Below, in pieces: positions 1 to 7,036 of a stretch of 11,751 nucleotides of DNA. Position 1 is the stretch's first letter. Each line of letters opens with the position of its first letter. Source of the stretch: UBA1724 sp963632245 (GTDB lineage Bacteria > Verrucomicrobiota > Lentisphaeria > Oligosphaerales > Oligosphaeraceae); assembly GCA_963632245.1 (NCBI GenBank), contig CAVGTF010000073.1, forward strand, positions 1 through 11,751, in the 5' to 3' direction. A program made the translations under genes and the position numbers. Under the pieces are notes generated by a model, which made no database searches, had not been told where the DNA came from, and saw nothing but the letters and a program-made list of their open reading frames with translations.

Positions 1-102
1 AGGTTTGTGCGGTCGCTGCGCGGCTCTTCCGCGGCGTGAAGGCCGCGGTACTGGTGCCGCCGCCCTCAGCGGCGGAAGAACGCCTGCAGCACCGCTTTAA
101 CC
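1..102 (-). repeat. Palindromic intergenic repeat, copy L (may extend past the left edge)
   Basis: Read on the minus strand, this stretch starts with GGTTAAAGCGGTGCTGCAGG. It continues through several GC-rich hairpins (CCGCCGC/GCGGCGG, and CCGCGG around CCTTCACG) and ends in AAACCT at the window edge. The start is identical to positions 7037-7056 on the plus strand. The hairpin part closely matches 7403-7489 on the plus strand. It is therefore one member of a dispersed non-coding family. No credible reading frame lies in it. Its function is unknown; REP-like or MITE-like elements are the nearest known analogies. Confidence 0.75.
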
Positions 103-147
103 TTCTACCTACTACCTCTCTACCTACTACCTTTCTACCTACTACCT
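103..147 (-). repeat. Three tandem 15-bp repeats (AGGTAGTAGGTAGAA type)
   Basis: Three units of 15 bp lie head to tail at 103-117, 118-132 and 133-147. Each reads close to AGGTAGTAGGTAGAA on the minus strand, with one or two differences between units. The same units, in the opposite orientation, occur at 6991-7036. They directly abut palindromic repeat copy L and the dnaJ terminator. They have no spacers and no coding potential. Confidence 0.85.
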
Positions 148-150
148 ACA

Positions 151-192
151 CAAAAAAGGGGCCGGATTTTCGGAAATCCGGCCCCATTTTTT
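151..192. terminator. Bidirectional intrinsic terminator after dnaJ
   Basis: A perfect 12-bp stem (158-169 with 174-185) has a 4-base loop. It is flanked by an A run on the left (152-157) and a T run on the right (187-192). On the minus strand, which carries dnaJ, the stem is followed by six T residues, about 15 bases after the dnaJ stop codon. The symmetric flanks let it work in both directions, so it also shields dnaJ from anything read from the left. Confidence 0.93.
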
Positions 193-199
193 GTGTGTT

Positions 200-1363
200 T
201 TACATCTTTTTCAGCCACTTTCCGGCGCGTTTGCGGAAGGAGGTCTGTCGGGGATACTGGGAGTCCTCCTGGGGCAACTGTGCGAAGTCCTTAAGTGCCT
301 TCTTCTGTGCGGAAGAGAGAGAGGTCGGCACCTCCACGCGGATTCGCGCGAACTGGTTTCCGCGAGCGCCGCCGCGGGCATTTGGCATGCCCTTTCCGCG
401 GAGGCGCATGAGTGCGCCGTCCTGGACTCCAGCGGGCAGATTGACCTCCTCGGGACCGGTGACGGTAGGCACCGTGATGGTGCCGCCCATGCACGCCAGA
501 TAGAAGGGCACGGGCACATCGCAATAGAGGTCGTTTCCGTCGCGCTGGAAGACATCGCTTTCGCGGACCTCGATCTCCACGTAGAGATCGCCGTTGGGAC
601 CGCCCTGGGGGCCTGCGGCGCCCTCCCCTGCCATCCGGAGTCGGCTGCCGGTATCGATGCCGGCGGGGATTCGGACCGTGAGAGTGCTGGTCTTCTGGAC
701 AGCGCCGGCGCCGTGGCAATCGCGGCAGGGTTTATCCATGATGATTCCGGTGCCTCCGCAGCGTCTGCAGGGCTGGCTCATGCTAAAGAAGCCGCTAGAG
801 CGAGTGACTTGTCCGGTGCCGTGGCAATCGGGGCAAGTTGTCTTGGAGGATCCCGGCTCGCAGCCCTGTCCCTGGCAGTGCTCGCACTTCTCCATGCGGG
901 GAATGCGGATGGTCTTTTCTGCGCCGAAGACGGAGTCCTCGAAGTCGATTGTCAGATGATAGAGGAGATCATCACCCTTCTGAGGACCGCGGCGCTTGCG
1001 GCTGCGGGAACCGCCGCCGAAGCCGAAGAGGTCCTCCAGATTGAAATCGCTGAACCCGCCGGCACCGCCGCCAAAGAACTGGTTGAAGAAATCGGTGGCG
1101 TCCATGCCGCCGGCGCCTGCACCGGAGGCACCGCCATGGACATACGCGTCGTGTCCCAGGGCGTCGTAGCGCTGGCGCTTTTCCGGATCGCTGAGAGTCT
1201 GATAGGCGTTATTGACCTCCTTGAACTTCTCCTCGGCCTCCTTGTCGCCGGGATTACGGTCGGGGTGGTACTTCATGGCCAGCGTGCGGTACGCCTTCTT
1301 CAGCTCGTCCGCAGTGGCCGTCTTCGATACCCCGAGAATGCTATAGAAATCCTGTTCACTCAT
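200..1363 (-). CDS. dnaJ: Chaperone protein DnaJ (Hsp40, type I)
   Basis: This is the cytoplasmic co-chaperone that delivers unfolded clients to DnaK and stimulates its ATPase. The 387 residues show the full type I layout. An N-terminal J domain carries HPD at 33-35. A glycine/phenylalanine-rich linker covers about 75-118. Four CxxCxGxG zinc-binding repeats have cysteine pairs at 160/163, 177/180, 199/202 and 213/216. The client-binding C-terminal domains follow to the end. The length is normal for the family. The ATG at 1363 is chosen because GGAGG lies 9 bases upstream; a TTG two codons earlier sits only 3 bases from it. The gene starts 22 bases after grpE and ends at a strong terminator, so the two form an operon. 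All key motifs are intact. Confidence 0.97.
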   Translation of the reverse strand: MSEQDFYSILGVSKTATADELKKAYRTLAMKYHPDRNPGDKEAEEKFKEVNNAYQTLSDPEKRQRYDALGHDAYVHGGASGAGAGGMDATDFFNQFFGGGAGGFSDFNLEDLFGFGGGSRSRKRRGPQKGDDLLYHLTIDFEDSVFGAEKTIRIPRMEKCEHCQGQGCEPGSSKTTCPDCHGTGQVTRSSGFFSMSQPCRRCGGTGIIMDKPCRDCHGAGAVQKTSTLTVRIPAGIDTGSRLRMAGEGAAGPQGGPNGDLYVEIEVRESDVFQRDGNDLYCDVPVPFYLACMGGTITVPTVTGPEEVNLPAGVQDGALMRLRGKGMPNARGGARGNQFARIRVEVPTSLSSAQKKALKDFAQLPQEDSQYPRQTSFRKRAGKWLKKM

Positions 1364-1371
1364 GCTCAATC

Positions 1372-1379
1372 ACCTCCCC
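1372..1379 (-). promoter_or_regulatory. Ribosome binding site of dnaJ
   Basis: The minus strand reads GGGGAGGT here. The GGAGG core is 9 bases from the ATG at 1363 but only 3 bases from the in-frame TTG at 1369, which decides the start in favour of the ATG. Confidence 0.8.
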
Positions 1380-1385
1380 TAAAAA

Positions 1386-2093
1386 TCACTGCGCGTCGGA
1401 GGACTTTCCCTCGGCATCCTCCGACTTGGACGCCTCCGCCTGGGGATCCCCGGGCTTGGCAACAGGACCGCTGGAGACCACCACCACTGCGGGACGCAGG
1501 AGCTTTCCTGCGCGCTGGAAGCCGGGCTTCCACTGGCGCAGGACGTGTCCCTCGGGGACCTCCTCGCTGGCCTCGGTCGTCATGGCCTGGTGCCGTGCGG
1601 GATCAAAGGCCTCGCCGGCGCTCTCCACGGGCTCCACTCCCAGAGAGGAGAAGGTCCGCTTCAGCTCGCCGAAGGTCATTTCCACGCCCTGTCGCAGGGC
1701 CGCCACATCCTTGGCGCTCCGGGCGGCATCCACCGCCATCTGGAGCAAATCGTAGATTCCCAAGATATCCGTCAGCGTGCGATTCCGGGTATTCTCGCGG
1801 GTGTCATTCATCTCGCGGGCCATGCGCTTGCGGTAATTCTCAAGCTCCGCCAGCGCTCGAAGATAATTCTCCTTCATCTCCGCCAGCTGCTCCTCCAAGG
1901 TGGGCTCCGCAGGCGCAGAAGCAGGCGCCTTCGCTTCCTCATTGGACGCAGACGCAGCAGCCTCCGCGGATTCGCTCGTGGACTCCGTCGCTTTTTCCTC
2001 GGCCTTCGCGGACTCCTCCGCCTTGGGGGCCTCCTGCTCTTCCGTAGCGGGGATCTTCTCCTGTTCCTGGGGTTCTTTTTCTTCCTGTGCCAT
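1386..2093 (-). CDS. grpE: GrpE, nucleotide exchange factor of DnaK
   Basis: GrpE releases ADP from DnaK and works with DnaJ, encoded next door, in the cytoplasmic Hsp70 cycle. The 235-residue product begins with about 65 low-complexity residues rich in Glu, Ala and Ser. A long helix with a NYRKRM core follows (about 66-100), then the four-helix region. The C-terminal beta domain carries the family signature FDPARHQAM (163-171), then VLRQW and GKLLRPAVVVV (about 184-206). A short acidic, Ser-rich tail of about 20 residues extends past the usual end. The ATG at 2093 is preferred over a TTG at 2102, because AGGAGG lies 11 bases before the ATG and almost touches the TTG. No CIRCE operator or hrcA gene is seen nearby. 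dnaK itself is not in the window. Confidence 0.95.
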   Translation of the reverse strand: MAQEEKEPQEQEKIPATEEQEAPKAEESAKAEEKATESTSESAEAAASASNEEAKAPASAPAEPTLEEQLAEMKENYLRALAELENYRKRMAREMNDTRENTRNRTLTDILGIYDLLQMAVDAARSAKDVAALRQGVEMTFGELKRTFSSLGVEPVESAGEAFDPARHQAMTTEASEEVPEGHVLRQWKPGFQRAGKLLRPAVVVVSSGPVAKPGDPQAEASKSEDAEGKSSDAQ

Positions 2094-2104
2094 AGATCGC
2101 AAAT

Positions 2105-2113
2105 CCTCCTTCC
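2105..2113 (-). promoter_or_regulatory. Ribosome binding site of grpE
   Basis: The minus strand reads GGAAGGAGG. AGGAGG stands 11 bases upstream of the ATG at 2093. A TTG at 2102 lies only 2 bases beyond the site and is too close to be used. Confidence 0.75.
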
Positions 2114-2124
2114 ACGCGGACGCA

Positions 2125-2145
2125 GAAAAAAGGCGGAATCCCGCC
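2125..2145 (-). promoter_or_regulatory. Short hairpin plus T run in the grpE leader (possible attenuator)
   Basis: On the minus strand, GGCGG-GATT-CCGCC (2145-2132) is followed directly by a T run (2131-2125). It lies between the nearest upstream terminator (2266-2304) and the grpE ribosome binding site. The stem has only 5 base pairs, so termination would be weak. It could be an attenuator or chance. Confidence 0.25.
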
Positions 2146-2164
2146 CTCTCCCCGTCGGCAAACG

Positions 2165-2170
2165 ATTCTA
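2165..2170 (-). promoter_or_regulatory. Possible -10 box for the grpE-dnaJ operon
   Basis: The minus strand reads TAGAAT, close to the sigma-70 consensus TATAAT, about 70 bases before the grpE start. No convincing -35 hexamer is seen at the right distance. The call is a position guess supported only by the fact that a promoter is needed between the upstream terminator and grpE. Confidence 0.25.
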
Positions 2171-2265
2171 CAAATGGACTCTCCGCGCGCCCCGCGGACT
2201 CCCCCGCAAAAAAAACGGTGGCATTCCTGGCTGCGCCGGAGCCGTGAAAAAAACTTTTCTTTGAG

Positions 2266-2304
2266 CAAAAAAAATGCCACTCCTTCCCCTGGCAGGAGCG
2301 GCAT
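2266..2304 (-). terminator. Intrinsic terminator after the S1-repeat gene
   Basis: On the minus strand an 11-bp stem (2304-2294 with 2284-2274, one G-T pair) has a 9-base loop and is followed by a run of eight T residues. It lies about 87 bases after the stop codon of the S1-repeat gene. It separates that transcript from grpE-dnaJ. Confidence 0.92.
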
Positions 2305-2390
2305 CCGCCTGCGACAGAGTGTCGCGGACGCCTCCGGGAAGAAGGAAAGCGTGCGCCTCGCCCGTCCTCCTTCCGCGGTTCTGTGAGATT

Positions 2391-3884
2391 CTAGAGCTTC
2401 AGTCCGCTGAAGAGATCGCCCAGGGAGCCGAAGCTATCGTTCTTGGCATCACGGACCTCCATCTGGGTGCCGGACTCGGTCTCGCGGGCGGCCATCTCGG
2501 GGGTCGTCAGGGAGATGCGATCGCCATTGACCTCCTTGACCAGCACCTGGATCTTGGAGTGGAGCGGGTGCTGGCGGAACATGAGGCGCTCCTTCATGGT
2601 ATTCTCGCCCTCACCCAGGACGATCTGGCTGATGTGCAGCAGGCCGGTCTGGCCATTGGGGAGTCGGACGAAGAGTCCGTAGGGCGCCTGCTTCTCCACC
2701 TCGCCCTCCAGGGTCTCGCCCACGGCGGCGGTCTTGGCGACCTCCACGGCCTCGGCGGGAGTCAGCTGCGCTGCCTTCTCGCCCTTCACGCGGGGTTCGC
2801 CAATGCACAGAGACACGCGATGGCCCTCCTCCTGGATCTCCAGGATGGTGACCTCCACCTCGTCGCCCTCTTTCACAACCTCGGAGGGATGATTCACGCG
2901 GTGATCGGCGCCCAGCTGGGAGATATGCGCCAGACCATCCACGCCGGGCATGAGACGGATGAACGCGCCGAAGGCGGCCAGCCGCGCCACCACGCCCTTG
3001 TGGCGGGTTCCCACGGCGAAGGAGGGATCGGCGACGAACTTCTCCCAGGGAGTGGCGCCGGAGGCCTGCTTGAGGGAGAGGGTGATGCGCGCCTTCTGGC
3101 GTCCCTCGGCGGGCTCGTAGCCAATGACCTTCACCGTCACCTTGTCACCCACCTTCACCACATCCTCGGGACGCAGTCCGCGCTCCCAGGAGAGCTCCCG
3201 TCCGGGCACCAGGCCGTCTGCGCCGCCCAGATCCACGAATGCACCGTAGGGCTGGAGGGATGCGACCGTTCCGGTGAGGGTATCGCCCACCTGGAGATTG
3301 GCCAGCAGGCGCTGGCGCGCCTCCTCCTCCTGCTCCTCGAGCACCGCGCGGCGGGAGACCACCAGTCGGTAGCCGTCCTCGGCGTATTCGGTGATGCGGA
3401 AGGTATAGCTCTGGTTAAGGTAGTCCTCGGGATTGCGTCGCACGCCGCGTGCGTCCATCTGGCTAGCGGGGCAGAAGGCCTCGCTCTTGCCGATCTGGAC
3501 GGAGAATCCCACCAGGTTCTCCTCCTTCTTGCGCAATCCGGTGACGCGGCCCTCGATGGGCATCTTGCTCTGGAAAGCCTCGGCCACCGCGGTATCCACT
3601 TCGTGGATGGCGCGACCGCCCATCTGGCGGCGCAACAGGATGCCGTCGGCATCGCTGCCAGCCACGAAGGACTCCACCTCATCGCCCTCCTTCACCGTCA
3701 CATTGCCATCGGCATCCATGAAATCCTTCACGTCGAGCACGCCGTCCTGACGGCCGCCCAGATCCACGAAAATGCTGCTCTTGCCCACGGCGATCACCTT
3801 ACCGGTGACTTTGTCGCCCTTTTTCATGGACATGTTGATCGAGGCCTTATCGAGCAGTGCGCCGAAATCGAATTCTTCAGACAT
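2391..3884 (-). CDS. Five-S1-domain RNA-binding protein (30S ribosomal protein S1-like)
   Basis: The 497-residue protein is built almost wholly of S1 (OB-fold) RNA-binding domains, at about 22-88, 107-178, 198-272, 290-362 and 387-462. Typical cores are IFVDLGG (38-44), YGAFVDLGGADGLVP (213-227), FGAFIRLMPGVDGLAHISQL (305-324) and YGLFVRLPNGQTGLLHISQ (402-420). The second domain is the most divergent. Such proteins bind single-stranded mRNA, and ribosomal S1 brings mRNA to the 30S subunit. E. coli S1 has six domains and 557 residues, so this is either a shorter S1 or an S1 paralogue; I cannot tell which, and so give no symbol. The leader has no Shine-Dalgarno sequence and is pyrimidine-rich, which fits S1-dependent or autoregulated translation (inference). 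It starts 69 bases after manA and may be cotranscribed with it. Confidence 0.88.
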   Translation of the reverse strand: MSEEFDFGALLDKASINMSMKKGDKVTGKVIAVGKSSIFVDLGGRQDGVLDVKDFMDADGNVTVKEGDEVESFVAGSDADGILLRRQMGGRAIHEVDTAVAEAFQSKMPIEGRVTGLRKKEENLVGFSVQIGKSEAFCPASQMDARGVRRNPEDYLNQSYTFRITEYAEDGYRLVVSRRAVLEEQEEEARQRLLANLQVGDTLTGTVASLQPYGAFVDLGGADGLVPGRELSWERGLRPEDVVKVGDKVTVKVIGYEPAEGRQKARITLSLKQASGATPWEKFVADPSFAVGTRHKGVVARLAAFGAFIRLMPGVDGLAHISQLGADHRVNHPSEVVKEGDEVEVTILEIQEEGHRVSLCIGEPRVKGEKAAQLTPAEAVEVAKTAAVGETLEGEVEKQAPYGLFVRLPNGQTGLLHISQIVLGEGENTMKERLMFRQHPLHSKIQVLVKEVNGDRISLTTPEMAARETESGTQMEVRDAKNDSFGSLGDLFSGLKL

Positions 3885-3935
3885 TGGAGAGAGGGGTTGA
3901 ATGGGGAAAAACGGAATTGGAAAGGAGGGGGGAAT
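3885..3935 (-). promoter_or_regulatory. Pyrimidine-rich leader without Shine-Dalgarno before the S1-repeat gene
   Basis: On the minus strand the 50 bases before the ATG are mostly C and T, and the last 20 hold no GGAG-like stretch. The plus-strand string GGGTTGAATGGGGA (3894-3907) recurs with a 2-base insertion at 5189-5204 in front of manA. A binding site for S1-type protein is a plausible reading but is unproven. Confidence 0.4.
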
Positions 3936-3953
3936 TTACGCTGGATTGCGTTT

Positions 3954-5171
3954 TTAGAAATCGCTCTGTGCCCAGACCATGAGGGTCCCGGGCTCGGCGG
4001 GACGCGCGACGCCCTGTGGCGCGCAGGCGGGTCGGATCCAGGAGGTGCCGGTGGCCGCCTGGATGGCGGGCTGTCCGGGGGCCTCGAGGGTCGCGGCGCC
4101 CTTGACCACCAGGAGGATTCCCAGGGCTTCGGGATGCTCGGTCAGATTGCAGGGGACATCCTTATAGAAGGTCAGATGGAACTTCTTGGTGGGCGCCTGG
4201 TAGTCCAGCCGCTCGCCCTTTCCGTCTGCGCCGGGAGTCGCCACGGGGGTCACCAGACGATATCCGGTGCGGTCGAAATCCACGGTCTTGAGGAGGGTGG
4301 GCACATCCACGGCCTTGGGGGTCAGGCCCGCGCGGATCACGTTATCGGAGTTGGTCATGCACTCCACGCCGGCGCCCTTCTGGTAGGCGTGGGGGGAATT
4401 GGGCGCCAGGAAGACGGCCTCGCCGGGAGCCAGATTCACCTGGTTGAGGAGATAGGCGAAGAGGGTGCCGCGGTCACCGGGATACTCCTGGGAGAGGGAG
4501 AGGAAGAGCTTATCGGATTCCCGGAGGCTCTCCTGGGAACGCTGGCGGATTTCCAGAAGCGCCTGTGTGAGCATGGCGGCCAGGGGGACCACATTAAGGG
4601 AGAAGAGGCTCTCCACCAGACCGCGGAGGGTCTGCTTTCCGTAGCGCCAGAGTGCCAGCCAGGGCTGGAAGGCCTCCACTGCCTCCAGATCCTGGAGGAT
4701 ATCCGCCATGCCGCGGAAGCCCGCCAGCGCCTTGAAGGGCTCCAGGGCAATGAGGATCTCGGTCTTGTCGTGGGCATCGGGATAGAGCTCGGGGTGTTCC
4801 TGATGAAGGACCACGGCGGACTCGGCGTCGGGATGGCTCTGAATGGAGAGGGGCGCGCTGCAGGTGAGGACCTTCAGCAGGAAGGGCAACTGTCCGTCCG
4901 CGGCATTGGCAGCGGAGCCCAGCCACTGTTGGGGATTCCGTGCGATGGCCTGGTCCAAGGCGACCTTCTCTTCCTTGCCGTTCGCATCCTGGAGAGTGAC
5001 GGTTCCGGGCAGAGAGGGATGGGCTCCCAGCCAGAGCTCCGCCCAGGGCTCCTCGCCGGGATCCTGTCCCAGCATCCGTGCGATCATGGGCTGGAAGTCC
5101 TGGGAGGCGCGTTCGCCCCAGGCGTAGTGGCGCACGCCGCCCTCAAGTCGGTAGAAGGAACGAAGAGTCAT
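3954..5171 (-). CDS. manA: Mannose-6-phosphate isomerase, type I
   Basis: The enzyme interconverts mannose-6-phosphate and fructose-6-phosphate with a zinc ion in the cytoplasm. It supplies GDP-mannose precursors or lets mannose enter glycolysis. The 405 residues show the family hallmarks: an N-terminal YAWG (16-19), QSHPD (111-115) giving Gln and His zinc ligands, HDKTE (134-138) giving Glu, PNSPHAYQKG (257-266) with the fourth ligand His261, and Arg280 in NVIRAGLTPK. The cupin C-terminal part runs to the end. The frame stays open upstream to 5333, but the extra residues are basic and low in homology, and the family normally begins close to YAWG. The ATG at 5171 is therefore chosen, although no Shine-Dalgarno is seen. 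It lies 104 bases after the sigma factor gene, with no clear terminator between them. Confidence 0.93.
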   Translation of the reverse strand: MTLRSFYRLEGGVRHYAWGERASQDFQPMIARMLGQDPGEEPWAELWLGAHPSLPGTVTLQDANGKEEKVALDQAIARNPQQWLGSAANAADGQLPFLLKVLTCSAPLSIQSHPDAESAVVLHQEHPELYPDAHDKTEILIALEPFKALAGFRGMADILQDLEAVEAFQPWLALWRYGKQTLRGLVESLFSLNVVPLAAMLTQALLEIRQRSQESLRESDKLFLSLSQEYPGDRGTLFAYLLNQVNLAPGEAVFLAPNSPHAYQKGAGVECMTNSDNVIRAGLTPKAVDVPTLLKTVDFDRTGYRLVTPVATPGADGKGERLDYQAPTKKFHLTFYKDVPCNLTEHPEALGILLVVKGAATLEAPGQPAIQAATGTSWIRPACAPQGVARPAEPGTLMVWAQSDF

Positions 5172-5210
5172 GGGTGGTAAAAGAGAAAGGGTTGAATGAG
5201 GGGACAATGC
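5172..5210 (-). promoter_or_regulatory. Pyrimidine-rich leader without Shine-Dalgarno before manA
   Basis: The minus strand before the ATG is C- and T-rich and lacks a purine ribosome binding site. It shares GGGTTGAATG (plus strand 5189-5198), with similar flanks, with the leader of the S1-repeat gene. Confidence 0.4.
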
Positions 5211-5275
5211 GGCATGCGGTCTTTTGAGGCGCCGCAGGCCGCGTCGAGGCATTCCAGGCAAACAAACGGAGCCCC

Positions 5276-5863
5276 TCAGGATTCCGAAAGCCATTTTCTG
5301 CGAAGGATATCCAGCGCGTGATGGACGCGCCACAGGGCGGTTCCCAGGGGGATTCCCTCACGGTCCGCCAGCTGCTGGAAGGAGAGCCCCTGCTCGATGC
5401 GGCCCTCCACCAGGCGCTGCAATTCCGGCGGGAGTTCCTCCCGGAGACGGCGCATGCGTTCCGCGTCGCTATGCTGCATGAGGGTCGCCAGGGGATCCAG
5501 GGGGCCCGTTTCCACGGGCGGCGAGGGGAGATCGCTCTCGCCACCTGCAGCAATCTCGAATTTCCCGTGCCGTTGGCGATCCAGAGAGAGATTGCGCGCC
5601 ACGCGGTAGAGCCAGGGCCCCAGGGAGCCGTCCTTCAGATGAGCAGGCGGGGTTTCCAGGAGCTTCAGGAAGACCTCCTGCGCCACATCCTCGGCGAGAT
5701 CCCGGGAGGGCAGAAAGCGTGCGGCATGAGACACGAGACCCTCCCGATAGCGATCGAAGAGGGTCTGTGCCGCATCCTGGTCCCCCGAGAGGACTCCCTG
5801 GAGGAGCGACTCATCGGAGGGCGTAGGCGCGGTATCGCCGGACTTGGAGGCGGGCGTCTTCAA
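5276..5863 (-). CDS. ECF-type RNA polymerase sigma factor (sigma-70 family)
   Basis: This is a 195-residue alternative sigma factor that would direct RNA polymerase to a limited regulon. Region 2 covers about 34-100, with LFDRYREGLV, the DLAEDVAQEVFLKLL core helix (55-69) and WLYRVARNLSLDRQR (84-98). A Pro/Gly-rich linker follows (about 105-125). Region 4 lies at about 137-192, with LPPELQRLV and the helix-turn-helix GLSFQQLADREGIPLGTAL (159-177). Regions 1 and 3 are absent, as in ECF factors. The start is a TTG that touches the ilvE stop codon. No other start codon occurs in the first 20 codons and no good ribosome binding site is seen, so translation is probably coupled to ilvE. No anti-sigma gene is adjacent. 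The exact ECF group cannot be named from sequence alone. Confidence 0.88.
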   Translation of the reverse strand: MKTPASKSGDTAPTPSDESLLQGVLSGDQDAAQTLFDRYREGLVSHAARFLPSRDLAEDVAQEVFLKLLETPPAHLKDGSLGPWLYRVARNLSLDRQRHGKFEIAAGGESDLPSPPVETGPLDPLATLMQHSDAERMRRLREELPPELQRLVEGRIEQGLSFQQLADREGIPLGTALWRVHHALDILRRKWLSES

Positions 5864-6886
5864 CTAGTCGAGGATCTTCAGCCAGCCGTGGGTATCGGGA
5901 GCCTTTCCCCACTGGATGGCGGTGTAGGCGTCGTAGATCTTCTGGCAGATGGGGCCGCAGCCATCACCAGTGCCAATCTTGAAGTGCTCGCCAGTGGAGA
6001 GGCGGACGATCTCCTTGACGGGAGTGATGACCACGGCGGTGCCGCAGGCGGCCACCTCGGCGAAGGTGCCGATCTCCTTCTCGAAGTCCACAGGGCGGAC
6101 CTCCACGGGGATGCCGAGGTCCTTCGCCACTTCCTGGAGCCCCAGGTTGGTGATGCTGGGCAGGATGGAGGGAGAGGAGGGAGTCACGTACTTTCCGTCG
6201 TGGGTGATGCCGATGAAGTTGGAGGAACCGAACTCCTCGATGTACTTGTGGGTGGCGGCGTCGAGATAGAGATCCACGGCGTAGCCATTCTCCTTCGCCA
6301 TCTCGTGGGAGAGAAGGCTGGCGGCGTAGTTGCCGGCCACCTTCACATTGCCAGTGCCACGGGGTGCGGCGCGGTCGTAGTCATCCACAATGCAGGCGCG
6401 CACCGCCTGGAGACCGCCCTTGTAGTAGGCGCCCACGGGCACGACCATGACGATGAAGGTGTATTCGGCAGCGGGTGCCACGCCGATCTGGGGCGCGGTG
6501 CCCAGCAGCAGGGGCCGCACATAGAGGGTGGCGCCAGTGCCGCAGGGGGGCACATACTCCTCGTTGGCACGAATCACGCGCTCCACTGCCTGGCAGAAGA
6601 GCTCCTCGGGCACGGGGGCCATGCAGACACGACGGGCGGACTGCATGAGACGACGGGCATTCATCTCCATGCGGAAGACACGCACCTTGCCGTCCTCGCC
6701 ACGATAGGCCTTCAGGCCCTCGAAGGCAGCCTGGCCATAGTGCAGGCACTCGGCGGCAATGGAAAGCTTCAGGTAGGGCTCCTTCTTCAGTTCGCCCTCG
6801 TCCCACTTTCCATCCTTCCAATGATATTCCACATGACAAGTTGTGGGCCGATAGGAAAATGTCAGATTCGACCAATCGAGTTCCAT
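5864..6886 (-). CDS. ilvE: Branched-chain amino acid aminotransferase
   Basis: This PLP enzyme performs the last step of leucine, isoleucine and valine synthesis, and the first step of their breakdown, using glutamate and 2-oxoglutarate as the amino partner pair. The 340 residues match the larger bacterial/eukaryotic-type BCAT subgroup. Visible features are YGQAAFEGLKAYRG (50-63), FRMEMNARRL (71-80), YVRPLLLG (122-129), and KVAGNYAASL (182-191) with Lys182 as the likely PLP Schiff-base lysine. EEFGSSNFIG (217-226) is followed by the phosphate-binding ACGTAVVITPV segment (280-290). A good ribosome binding site (AAGGAG) precedes the ATG by 9 bases. The sigma factor gene follows with no gap, and no other branched-chain pathway gene is in the window. 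Confidence 0.95.
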   Translation of the reverse strand: MELDWSNLTFSYRPTTCHVEYHWKDGKWDEGELKKEPYLKLSIAAECLHYGQAAFEGLKAYRGEDGKVRVFRMEMNARRLMQSARRVCMAPVPEELFCQAVERVIRANEEYVPPCGTGATLYVRPLLLGTAPQIGVAPAAEYTFIVMVVPVGAYYKGGLQAVRACIVDDYDRAAPRGTGNVKVAGNYAASLLSHEMAKENGYAVDLYLDAATHKYIEEFGSSNFIGITHDGKYVTPSSPSILPSITNLGLQEVAKDLGIPVEVRPVDFEKEIGTFAEVAACGTAVVITPVKEIVRLSTGEHFKIGTGDGCGPICQKIYDAYTAIQWGKAPDTHGWLKILD

Positions 6887-6895
6887 CTTTGCTAG

Positions 6896-6901
6896 CTCCT
6901 T
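6896..6901 (-). promoter_or_regulatory. Ribosome binding site of ilvE
   Basis: The minus strand reads AAGGAG, 9 bases before the ATG at 6886. It contrasts with the leaders of manA and the S1-repeat gene, which have none. Confidence 0.8.
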
Positions 6902-6953
6902 GATGAAGACTGTTTTTCTCGCCTCCCGCGACGCCGCCGGACGGCAAAACGCA

Positions 6954-6959
6954 TACTAT
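6954..6959 (-). promoter_or_regulatory. Possible -10 box for the ilvE-sigma operon
   Basis: The minus strand reads TATAGT inside an AT-rich island that stands out from its GC-rich surroundings, about 67 bases upstream of ilvE. It is the only AT-rich spot between the repeat block and ilvE. A matching -35 hexamer is not clear. Confidence 0.4.
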
Positions 6960-6990
6960 AACCCTTATGAAAAGACCCACGATCCTCCGC

Positions 6991-7036
6991 AGGTAGTAGG
7001 TAGAAAGGTAGTAGGGAGAAAAGGTAGTAGGGAGAA
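6991..7036 (+). repeat. Three 15-bp repeats (AGGTAGTAGGTAGAA type), inverted relative to 103-147
   Basis: Units lie at 6991-7005, 7006-7020 and 7022-7036, with one extra A before the third. The first is identical to the unit at 133-147 read on the other strand. Units two and three carry one change (GGGAGAA for GGTAGAA). They lead straight into palindromic repeat copy M. Confidence 0.85.

Noticed and set aside
191..2047. Long plus-strand open frames opposite dnaJ-grpE, ilvE-sigma (5318-6895), mnmA (7356-8804) and the peptidase gene (8817-9866).
   Set aside because: Each is antisense to a gene with complete family motifs, and none shows a recognisable domain.
2274..5180. A 968-codon open frame on the plus strand across the S1-repeat gene and manA.
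   Set aside because: It is fully antisense to two well-recognised genes, has no ribosome binding site or known motif, and its Gly/Leu/His-rich product is typical of a mirror frame in GC-rich DNA.
5172..5333. An N-terminal extension of ManA starting at 5333.
   Set aside because: It would overlap the end of the sigma factor gene, its residues are unlike the family, and the conserved YAWG segment normally lies close to the N-terminus, which fits the ATG at 5171.
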